This document shows positions 1 through 5,131 of a DNA stretch of 5,131 bases, in pieces. The notes beneath the pieces were generated by a model. The model worked only from the letters and a program-made list of their open reading frames with translations. It searched no databases and was not told the origin of the DNA. This DNA comes from JBBRHH01 sp038222915 (GTDB taxonomy: Bacteria; Planctomycetota; Phycisphaerae; Tepidisphaerales; Tepidisphaeraceae). Every line of letters starts with the position of its first letter. Positions within the stretch are counted from its first letter, which is position 1. A program made the position numbers and the translations under genes. Where the stretch lies: assembly GCA_038222915.1 (NCBI GenBank), contig JBBRHH010000453.1:1-5131 (forward strand). Reading direction: 5' to 3'.

Positions 1-262
1 CGGACAAGCGCAGCGGATTTGTTGCGGGATCGAGGCGACGAAACGATCGAGTATTGGAAGGAAATACGCGGAGTTTCGGCAACGAAGAGCCCGCGACAAA
101 GACGCAAGATTGGCCCGCGCGACTTTTGCCACGGGCTGCTAGGCGGAACGGTGTGTGTGCACAGGAATTTTGGCGTTGTGAACTCATCAAAAAGTTTTTA
201 CTGGAGTTGCTGGTGCAACAGCAGCAATCATAAATGAAGGACCAGCGCGGAGAAAGCCAGTG
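1..262. other. No supportable gene; left-edge region
   Basis: I find no recognisable gene here. A plus-strand frame is open from the left edge to a stop at 235-237, and a minus-strand frame starting at 187 runs off the left edge. Neither translation contains a motif or resembles a family I know. The plus-strand frame becomes rich in Cys, Trp, Ser and Asn near its end, which looks like chance translation. The first 60 or so bases could hold the 3' end of a gene lying mostly outside the window, but this cannot be decided from here. The segment from about 200 to 262 is the 3' flank of the Crp-like gene on the minus strand. Confidence 0.5.
186..227 (-). terminator. Weak candidate terminator of the Crp-like gene
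   Basis: Reading the minus strand past the stop of the Crp-like gene, TTGCTG at 227-222 can pair with CAGCAA at 212-207 around a 9-base loop. A run of five T follows, after an intervening A-tract, around 193-189. The stem is only six base pairs and the T-run is about a dozen bases from it, so this is a poor match to an intrinsic terminator. It is listed because it is the only such structure downstream of the gene. Confidence 0.22.
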
Positions 263-985
263 CTATCTGGGGAGTGTCATGGATCGCTCGTACATTTCGC
301 TGGTCACCCTGAAGCATTCGCAGGATGCTTCTTCGAGGCCGATGCGGTCGAGGATGGTGACTTCGGCGCGGTGGTATTTGATGAGCTGTGCGCCCTGAAG
401 AAGGCGGGCGGTGAGATTTACGCTTTGGCGGCGAACGCCGAGCATGTCGGCGAGGAATTCCTGCGTGAGGTGGAATTTGTCCCTCCCTTTGCGGAGGGCG
501 GTCTCCAGCAGCCATCGGCACATTCGCTCTTCGATCGTGTGGTGCTGGATGCATGCGCCGTTCTGTGCGCCGCGCTGGATGGAGACGAGCGCATAGCGCA
601 TGAGCAGTTGCATCATGGACGGGCAGTTCTTCAGGATCTGCTTGAATGCCACGGCCGGGAGACGGAGAATGTCGCCTTCGACCTGAACATTGATGCGATA
701 GGGGTTGGCGAGCGGTTCGGTGAGCAGATAGAGGCCGTCCATGCCTTCATTGCCGAGGGTAGATCCTTCCACTGTCGATCCGTCCTCAAGCATGACCATG
801 GATGACAAGACGGCCGATATGGGGAAATGAACCCACTTTGGGGGAACGCCGGCGATCGCTACGACCTCACCAAGGGGCGGGGTGACTGTCTCCATCTGCC
901 CGAGGATCCGCTGATAGTCGGGCTCGGGCAGCCGCTCGAGGATCTTATTGTGAAGTCGTGCGGGCATTGCCATGGCGATCAGCAT
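263..985 (-). CDS. Crp/Fnr-superfamily transcriptional regulator
   Basis: This is a cytoplasmic DNA-binding regulator of 240 residues, the usual length for the superfamily. Residues about 20-115 form the cyclic-nucleotide-binding-like beta-roll, including a GNEGMDGL segment at 78-85. Residues about 115-145 form the dimer helix. The winged helix-turn-helix is at about 150-215, with an EERMCRWLL segment at 152-160, LTQEFLADMLGVRRQSV at 173-189 as the HTH, and an ILDRIGLEEASCECF tail at 211-225. This pattern matches a well-populated but poorly characterised subfamily. The canonical cAMP pocket (FGE...PRxAT) is not visible and there is no N-terminal Fnr-type cysteine cluster, so neither cAMP nor an Fe-S cofactor is implied. 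Cysteines at 121, 145, 156, 222 and 224 are notable, but I recall the last four being typical of the subfamily. The start at 985 has a weak GGGCGG-like ribosome site; Met codons at 973 and 967 are alternatives. The gene is divergent from the histidine kinase. The family call is firm; the ligand and targets are unknown. Confidence 0.93.
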   Translation of the reverse strand: MLIAMAMPARLHNKILERLPEPDYQRILGQMETVTPPLGEVVAIAGVPPKWVHFPISAVLSSMVMLEDGSTVEGSTLGNEGMDGLYLLTEPLANPYRINVQVEGDILRLPAVAFKQILKNCPSMMQLLMRYALVSIQRGAQNGACIQHHTIEERMCRWLLETALRKGRDKFHLTQEFLADMLGVRRQSVNLTARLLQGAQLIKYHRAEVTILDRIGLEEASCECFRVTSEMYERSMTLPR

Positions 986-998
986 AACCGCCCGTAGA

Positions 999-1040
999 CA
1001 TATATTGCGATGTCAATCAGGATTCTCCGAAGAATATATG
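999..1040. promoter_or_regulatory. Imperfect 42-bp palindrome, candidate operator
   Basis: The divergent intergenic region holds a long dyad centred at 1019.5: CATATATT, 8 bases, AATC, AG, GATT, 8 bases, AATATATG. Both the outer 8-bp arms (999-1006 and 1033-1040) and the inner 4-bp arms (1015-1018 and 1021-1024) are perfect inverted repeats sharing one centre. A second small dyad, ATTCT-CCGA-AGAAT, lies at 1022-1035, and TTG-N6-CAA at 1005-1016; their centres are 9 bp either side of the main one. A minus-strand TTGACA (1016-1011) resembles a -35 box but has no -10 at normal spacing. The position between two divergent genes suggests an operator, perhaps bound by the Crp-like protein, but the sequence is not the classical Crp or Fnr consensus. 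The regulatory role is inferred. Confidence 0.42.
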
Positions 1041-1160
1041 GCTTTATTCCTTAGAGCGTCCGGTAGCGGACAGACGGGGACAGTAAAGGGGCATAGAACA
1101 GCCGCGAAGGGCGATCAATGGGACCTGCGCAAGTTGGATAATTTGAGAAAGAAGCGAGCG

Positions 1161-3557
1161 ATGTCCATTCCCGGGCTACCGACTTTGCAAGACGAAAGCT
1201 TTGACATCACCGCGAACCGTTATGCGAACAGCATCGTGGAGACGCTGCGCGAGCCGCTTCTGGTGCTTGACGCTGAGTTGCGCGTAAAGACGGCGAGCCG
1301 CTCGTTTTACCGGTTATTCGACGTGACCGCCGAAGACACGATCGGGCGGGTTTTGTACGAGTTGGGGAGCGGCCAATGGCAAATCCAGAGCCTGCGTATA
1401 TTGCTCGAAGAGATACTGCCCACAAATAGTCATTTCGACGATTTTCCGGTAAACTATTTGTTTCCGGGCATCGGCGAACGGAGCATGCTGCTCAATGGGC
1501 GGCGGCTTCTGAGTGAAGACAAGGCGGTCTTGCTCATTCTGCTGGCGTTCGAAGACATTACGGAGCGTAGACGGCTGGGTGTGGAGGTGGCGCGGCAGCG
1601 CGATTGGATGCAGACCGCGTTGTCCAGCATGGTTGACGCCGTCATCGCAACGGACACCAGCACGCGCATCACGTTCATGAACCACACGGCCGAGTGGATG
1701 ACGGGCTGGCGCATCGGGGAGGCAACCGGCAAGCCGTTATCGGAGGTCTTCAATGTCGTCAATGAAACAACCCGAACCAGTGTAGAAAGCCCGGTCAGCA
1801 AGGCCATCCGGGAGGGGGAGATCGTTGGGCTGATGAACCACACGATTCTGATCGCGCGGGATAAAACCGAGATCGCCATTGATGACAGCGCAGCGCCGCT
1901 GCGCGACGGGCGCGGAAATATTACCGGCGTGATCATGGTTTTCCATGACGTGACGGAGCGGCGGGCCGGGGAACGGCGGCTGGAGGTTTCGGAAATCCGC
2001 TATCGCCGGCTGTTCGAGGCGGCACACGACGGCATTCTTATCGTCGACGTGAACGACCACAAGATCACCGACGTCAACCCGTTCCTGCTCGATCTTCTCG
2101 ACTACCCGCGAGAACATTTCATCGGCAAAGAGCTGTGGGAGATTGGCGTGTTCAAAGACCGCTCCGCAAGCGAGGCGGCCATGCAGAAGCTCGACGAGCG
2201 CGGGACGGTGCGCTATGAGAACCTGCCCCTGCAAAACCGCAATGGGCGGCTGCTGCCAGTCGAAGTGGTGGCCAACGTGTATCGGGAGGACGCCCACGCG
2301 GTCATCCAATGCAACATCCGCGACATCTCCGAGCGGGCTCTTTTTCAAATCGAGCGCGAGGCGCACCTGATCAACGAACAGTCGCTGCGCATCGAGGCGC
2401 AGGCCGCCAACCGCTCGAAGGACATGTTTCTTGCGACGCTGAGCCATGAGCTTCGGACGCCGCTCAGTGCGATCGTCGGATGGGTCAGCATTCTGAGGGC
2501 GGAAAAATGCAACGAGGAGGATCTGGCGGAGGGCCTGGAGGTGATCGAGCGCAACACCGCCGCGCAGTTGCGCTTGATCGAAGATGTGCTGGACGTGTCG
2601 CGGATCGTTTCCGGCAAGCTTCGTCTGGAGATCCGACAATGTGACCTTGTAAAGGTTATCACAGCCGCTGTTGAGGTGGTGCAGTCGACGGCCGATGCGA
2701 AGGGAGTCAGCATTGCAATGGACCTCGACTCTTCCGCGAGCCCGGTGACCTGCGATCCCAGCCGGATTCAGCAGGTGATCTGGAACCTTCTTTCCAACGC
2801 GGTGAAGTTCACCCCGAAGGGCGGCATGGTGAGCGTCTCGCTCGAACGGGTCCGGTCGTCGGCGAGAATCAAGGTCACTGATACCGGACGGGGCATCGAG
2901 CCCGAATTCCTTCCATTTATATTTGAACGCTTCCGTCAGGCGGACAGCAGTACGCGCCGCAAATACGGCGGCCTGGGCCTCGGGCTCTCCATCGCCAAAC
3001 AATTGACTGAGTTGCACGGAGGAACGATCACCGTGGAGAGTGCCGGGTGGGGACGCGGCGCCACATTCAGCGTTGAACTGCCCGTTCGAGCCGTTAATCT
3101 TCCTGAAGACGATGATGAAGACGTGCCGGCCGGGATCCACCCGGTGTTGTCAGATCTTCCGGAAGTCCGACTCGATGGATTGCGCGTCCTGATCGTGGAT
3201 GACGAGGCGGATGCACGGCGCGCAGTCTCCAAGGTCCTGCAAGCCGCCGGCGCGATCGTGACAGTGGCGTCTTCCGCGGAAGATGCGATGTTCATTATGT
3301 CAAAGCATCAGACCGAAGTTCTTGTGAGTGATATCGCGATGCCGGACGAGGACGGATATGACCTCATCAGGCGGGTCCGCGCTGCGGGCCATACTGCCCG
3401 CGATTTGCCGGCGATCGCCCTAACCGCGTTTGCTCATAAGGAGGACCGGTTGCGGGCGCTTCTTTCCGGCTTTCAGGTGCATGTGCCCAAGCCTGTGGAT
3501 CCGCATGATCTGATTGCAGTCATTGGGAGCCTGGTTGGACGCACCGGCGGAGTCTGA
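1161..3557 (+). CDS. Hybrid sensor histidine kinase (3 PAS, HisKA, HATPase, REC)
   Basis: This protein of 798 residues autophosphorylates on histidine in response to a signal sensed by its PAS domains and can pass the phosphate to its own receiver. Residue numbers follow the 1161 start. PAS 1 (about 23-135) resembles the PAS domain next to CheB/CheR-type proteins and ends in EDITERRR. PAS 2 is at about 147-267, ending in HDVTERR. PAS 3 is at about 278-392, ending in DISER. A short helical linker leads to HisKA with SHELRTPLSA and the phospho-acceptor H429. The HATPase has the N box NLLSNAVKF (542-550), DTGRGI (574-579), FERFRQAD (588-595) and GGLGLGLSIAK (603-613). After an acidic linker, the receiver (about 673-795) has the acidic pair D680/D681, acceptor D724, T755 and K777. 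All catalytic residues are present. I see no transmembrane segment, so a cytoplasmic location is likely. The frame is open back to ATG 972 and ATG 1038. Start 972 overlaps the divergent gene, 1038 sits in the palindrome, and 1038-1160 is rich in AGA, TTA and GTA codons unlike the body of the gene. Start 1161 follows a purine-rich stretch. Confidence 0.93.
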   Translation: MSIPGLPTLQDESFDITANRYANSIVETLREPLLVLDAELRVKTASRSFYRLFDVTAEDTIGRVLYELGSGQWQIQSLRILLEEILPTNSHFDDFPVNYLFPGIGERSMLLNGRRLLSEDKAVLLILLAFEDITERRRLGVEVARQRDWMQTALSSMVDAVIATDTSTRITFMNHTAEWMTGWRIGEATGKPLSEVFNVVNETTRTSVESPVSKAIREGEIVGLMNHTILIARDKTEIAIDDSAAPLRDGRGNITGVIMVFHDVTERRAGERRLEVSEIRYRRLFEAAHDGILIVDVNDHKITDVNPFLLDLLDYPREHFIGKELWEIGVFKDRSASEAAMQKLDERGTVRYENLPLQNRNGRLLPVEVVANVYREDAHAVIQCNIRDISERALFQIEREAHLINEQSLRIEAQAANRSKDMFLATLSHELRTPLSAIVGWVSILRAEKCNEEDLAEGLEVIERNTAAQLRLIEDVLDVSRIVSGKLRLEIRQCDLVKVITAAVEVVQSTADAKGVSIAMDLDSSASPVTCDPSRIQQVIWNLLSNAVKFTPKGGMVSVSLERVRSSARIKVTDTGRGIEPEFLPFIFERFRQADSSTRRKYGGLGLGLSIAKQLTELHGGTITVESAGWGRGATFSVELPVRAVNLPEDDDEDVPAGIHPVLSDLPEVRLDGLRVLIVDDEADARRAVSKVLQAAGAIVTVASSAEDAMFIMSKHQTEVLVSDIAMPDEDGYDLIRRVRAAGHTARDLPAIALTAFAHKEDRLRALLSGFQVHVPKPVDPHDLIAVIGSLVGRTGGV

Positions 3558-3637
3558 AGCAAAGAAATAGACGAACGCATTCGCCAAGCGGTCGACCACG
3601 CCTCGAGTCGGCGAAGCTATACATGAGCGCGCCGCAT

Positions 3638-3660
3638 GTGCTTTTCCCCCAAAAAAGCGC
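3638..3660 (+). terminator. Candidate hairpin between convergent genes
   Basis: GCTTTT at 3640-3645 pairs with AAAAGC at 3653-3658 around the 7-base loop CCCCCAA. On the plus strand the stem extends by a G-U and a G-C pair to 3638-3660. It lies 80 bases after the stop of the histidine kinase and 27 bases beyond the stop of the macrodomain gene, where a terminator for converging transcripts would be expected. The stem is A/U-rich and no T-run follows on either strand, so it is not a classical intrinsic terminator. A second weak inverted repeat, TTCGCC at 3580-3585 and GGCGAA at 3610-3615, flanks a GGTCGACC palindrome. Confidence 0.3.
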
Positions 3661-3687
3661 GGTCAACATTGATCGTAGTGGCGTCTC

Positions 3688-4206
3688 TCAACGAAATCGG
3701 GCGCGATACAGTTCAACATCAACCGGTTCAAAGCAACAGAAGGTGACGATGCGCGGCAGATCGTGCGTGGCCAGCCACTCGACGACGACCCAGACCGCAA
3801 CCTCGCATGCTTCGCGGTGGGGATAGCCATAGACGCCGGTCGAAATGCAGGGGAACGCGAGCGACTCGAGCTTTGTGTCGGCCGCCAATTGCAGGGACTC
3901 TCGATAGCACGAGGCGAGCAACTGCCCTTCGTCGTACCCGCCACCATCGTAAATGGGGCCGACGGTGTGGATAACGTGACGGGCCGACAGTCTGTAGCCC
4001 GCTGTTATCCTGGCCTGGCCAGTCGGACATCCGCCCAGAGTGCGGCATTCTGCGAGCAAATCTGGACCGGCGGCCCGGTGGATCGCTCCGTCGACTCCGC
4101 CACCTCCGAGCAGCGACGTGTTGGCGGCGTTGACGATGGCATCAACATCGAGTTGTGTGATGTCGCCTTGGATTATTCGGATGCGGTCGCGAATGGGGAT
4201 TGGCAT
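3688..4206 (-). CDS. MacroD/YmdB-type macrodomain protein, probable ADP-ribosyl hydrolase
   Basis: This 172-residue single-domain protein has the length of stand-alone bacterial macrodomains of the YmdB/MacroD type. Family members bind ADP-ribose and hydrolyse O-acetyl-ADP-ribose or remove ADP-ribose from acidic protein residues in the cytoplasm. The sequence shows GDITQLDVDAIVNAAN at 14-29, then LLGGGGVDGAIH at 32-43. Together these fit the MacroD signature N-x6-GG-V-D-G-x-I-H, with N29, D39 and H43 as expected active-site residues. CPTGQARITAGY at 60-71, HVIHTVGPIY at 77-86 and the phosphate-binding loop ISTGVYGYP at 121-129 complete the fold. No key residue is missing. ATG at 4206 is the only sensible start, because an in-frame TAG lies at 4218-4216. 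Shine-Dalgarno support is weak: GGAG sits about 15 bases upstream. The gene is downstream of the PEP-CTERM gene on the same strand with a 51-bp gap, and convergent with the kinase. No ADP-ribosyltransferase partner is visible. The family is certain; the exact substrate is not. Confidence 0.95.
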   Translation of the reverse strand: MPIPIRDRIRIIQGDITQLDVDAIVNAANTSLLGGGGVDGAIHRAAGPDLLAECRTLGGCPTGQARITAGYRLSARHVIHTVGPIYDGGGYDEGQLLASCYRESLQLAADTKLESLAFPCISTGVYGYPHREACEVAVWVVVEWLATHDLPRIVTFCCFEPVDVELYRARFR

Positions 4207-4257
4207 AAGTCGATTCTAATTCTCCGACCCAGCGCACTGCTATGGCGATGTAGAACA

Positions 4258-5131
4258 TCAGGCCGCAGAGTGAGAATCACGGCTTTCCGGCCGCCGGCGG
4301 CGGCGGATCAGCCCGGCCATCCCAAGCGCAAGCGCGGCGAGGCTGGTCGGCTCCGGCACCGAAGTGACGATCAGTGCGCTGGAGCCGTCGGTGAAGCTGG
4401 CGGAGTAGAGCAACTGGCCATTGTCGTTCAAGTCGAACGACCCGACGGAGTCGATAGTCCTGCCGTCCACGACCAGGCCGGTGTACGCGATTGGCACGCC
4501 GCCGATCGCGATGCCGGAGCCGCCAAAGGGGTCACCATTTGTATCGAATGCGAATTCGTAGGCGGTCTGGCCGGTCTCGTTCAGGGCGAAGTCTTCCACG
4601 TCGGACACCTGGAGGCCGCCCACTGTGTCGTTGCTCGTCGCGATGACCGAGCCGTTTTCGAGGAGGAGGGTCGCGAAGCTGCTGTTGTTGTTGGGGTCGC
4701 TCAGGAATAGCTGATAGACGACGTCGCCAGTTTCGTTCATCGAGAACGCGTTACTCACGTTGACCGTCCAGCCGTTGTAGGGGCCGGGGCCGGCGTAAGC
4801 TTCGCCGTTCTGCGCGATCCTGGTCTCTGTATTGCCGTTGATGACAAACAAGCCGGTGTCGAAAGCCTCCGAAGTCCAGGCGCTCACAAGGACCTTGCCC
4901 GCATCGTTGGCGACGACGCGGGAGTCCTGACCGAAGCCGTAAAATGGCTGTCCGGCGAGCGTGGAGTTGCCCGGGCCACCCCGCTTAATCGCAGCGCCGT
5001 TGACGATCAGCCACAGCTGCTCATTGAACGGGAAGTTGCTGTCGGCATCGTCGGGGGTCGGCAGGTGCAGGAAGTGGGCGATCTTGCCGCCCTGCGACAG
5101 TGAGAGGCTTTCAGACAGGCTCCCGGCGAAG
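4258..5131 (-). CDS. PEP-CTERM repeat protein (N terminus outside window)
   Basis: The frame is open without a stop from the right edge to TGA at 4258-4260, giving 290 visible residues. A GTG at 4887 could be mistaken for a start, but the same repeat pattern continues upstream of it, so the gene is cut by the window edge. The C terminus has VPEP (visible residues 258-261), a short hydrophobic stretch TSLAALALGMAGLI, RRRRR (276-280) and a ten-residue polar tail. This is the tripartite PEP-CTERM signal, which in known systems directs a Sec-exported protein to the exosortase for processing at the cell surface. The visible ectodomain is Asn/Asp/Gly-rich and contains five degenerate repeats of the form F-x-L-N-x-x-G-x-x-x-Y-x-x-x-F-x-D. 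These resemble the N-x-x-G beta repeats of uncharacterised planctomycete surface proteins (possibly the family called DUF7453, from memory). No catalytic motif is recognisable. A signal peptide would lie outside the window. The role is unknown; surface or extracellular structure is the inference. Confidence 0.88.
   Translation of the reverse strand, partial: FAGSLSESLSLSQGGKIAHFLHLPTPDDADSNFPFNEQLWLIVNGAAIKRGGPGNSTLAGQPFYGFGQDSRVVANDAGKVLVSAWTSEAFDTGLFVINGNTETRIAQNGEAYAGPGPYNGWTVNVSNAFSMNETGDVVYQLFLSDPNNNSSFATLLLENGSVIATSNDTVGGLQVSDVEDFALNETGQTAYEFAFDTNGDPFGGSGIAIGGVPIAYTGLVVDGRTIDSVGSFDLNDNGQLLYSASFTDGSSALIVTSVPEPTSLAALALGMAGLIRRRRRPESRDSHSAA
4291..4359 (-). other. PEP-CTERM sorting signal
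   Basis: This segment encodes VPEP, a 14-residue hydrophobic stretch and RRRRR, in the order that defines PEP-CTERM signals. In the known pathway an exosortase (EpsH/XrtA type) recognises the PEP motif. No exosortase gene is in the window, so it must be encoded elsewhere if the signal is used. The ten residues after the arginine run (PESRDSHSAA) make a longer tail than is common. Confidence 0.85.
4387..5106 (-). repeat. Five degenerate protein repeats of 51-63 residues
   Basis: Five 17-residue cores align: LSLSQGGKIAHFLHLPT (5106-5056), VVANDAGKVLVSAWTSE (4917-4867), FSMNETGDVVYQLFLSD (4746-4696), FALNETGQTAYEFAFDT (4590-4540) and FDLNDNGQLLYSASFTD (4437-4387). Successive starts are 63, 57, 52 and 51 residues apart. 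Segments such as LIVNG, LFVINGNT, LLLENGS and LVVDGRT recur between the cores, suggesting a repeating beta-sheet unit, perhaps propeller-like. The two cores nearest the C terminus are spaced most regularly. More repeats may lie beyond the right edge. Confidence 0.65.

Noticed and set aside
19..237. 72-codon plus-strand open frame with a TTG start
   Set aside because: It has no convincing ribosome site, no motif and a skewed composition near its end. It could be the tail of a gene from outside the window, but the evidence is too thin to call one.
260..805. 181-codon plus-strand open frame
   Set aside because: It is the antisense shadow of the Crp-like gene, whose HTH and beta-roll motifs are clear.
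988..1016. Sigma-70 promoter for the Crp-like gene from the minus-strand TTGACA
   Set aside because: The hexamer is a perfect -35, but GGGCGG stands at the 17-base -10 position. The nearby TATATG lies too close to the -35.
1737..3140. 467-codon minus-strand open frame opposite the kinase
   Set aside because: It is antisense to PAS, HisKA and HATPase coding sequence with intact catalytic motifs. Its translation is rich in His, Arg and Asp with no domain, as expected from the complement of a GC-rich gene.
3763..4710. 315-codon plus-strand open frame
   Set aside because: It is antisense to both the macrodomain gene and the PEP-CTERM gene and crosses the gap between them. Both opposing genes have strong family motifs, and this translation has none.
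4258..4887. GTG at 4887 as the start of the PEP-CTERM protein
   Set aside because: The frame stays open to the window edge and two further copies of the same repeat core occur upstream, one of them spanning the GTG itself, so the GTG is an internal Val codon.
1..5131. CRISPR array, insertion sequence, tRNA or rRNA
   Set aside because: I saw no regularly spaced direct DNA repeats, no transposase or paired terminal inverted repeats, and no recognisable tRNA or rRNA sequence.

Overview
The window suggests a moderately GC-rich Gram-negative bacterium, most likely from the Planctomycetota or a related PVC lineage. The main clue is a secreted protein ending in a PEP-CTERM signal (VPEP, a short hydrophobic stretch, an arginine run) after tandem N-x-x-G repeats, a combination common in planctomycetes. 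The Crp-like regulator belongs to a subfamily also widespread in Alphaproteobacteria, so the phylum is an inference and not a certainty.

Layout from left to right. Positions 1-262 hold no gene I can support. Positions 263-985 (minus) encode a complete 240-residue Crp/Fnr-superfamily regulator. Positions 986-1160 are a divergent intergenic region with a 42-bp imperfect palindrome centred at 1019.5. Positions 1161-3557 (plus) encode a hybrid sensor histidine kinase with three PAS domains, HisKA, HATPase and a C-terminal receiver. Its reading frame is open back to 972, but codon use and the overlap with the divergent gene favour the internal start. Positions 3558-3687 separate convergent genes and carry a small hairpin. 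Positions 3688-4206 (minus) encode a 172-residue MacroD-type macrodomain protein. Positions 4258-5131 (minus) encode the last 290 residues of a PEP-CTERM repeat protein whose N terminus lies beyond the right edge.

How the genes work together: the Crp-like regulator and the hybrid kinase are divergently transcribed from one control region and may form a regulatory module. The kinase has no separate response regulator in view, so its output could be the attached receiver or a protein encoded elsewhere. The macrodomain and PEP-CTERM genes lie on the same strand 51 bp apart and may be co-transcribed, but nothing links them functionally. All four proteins belong to recognisable families. I see no mobile element, CRISPR array, RNA gene or clearly new system. 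The least explained signals are the divergent palindrome and the repeat architecture of the secreted protein.
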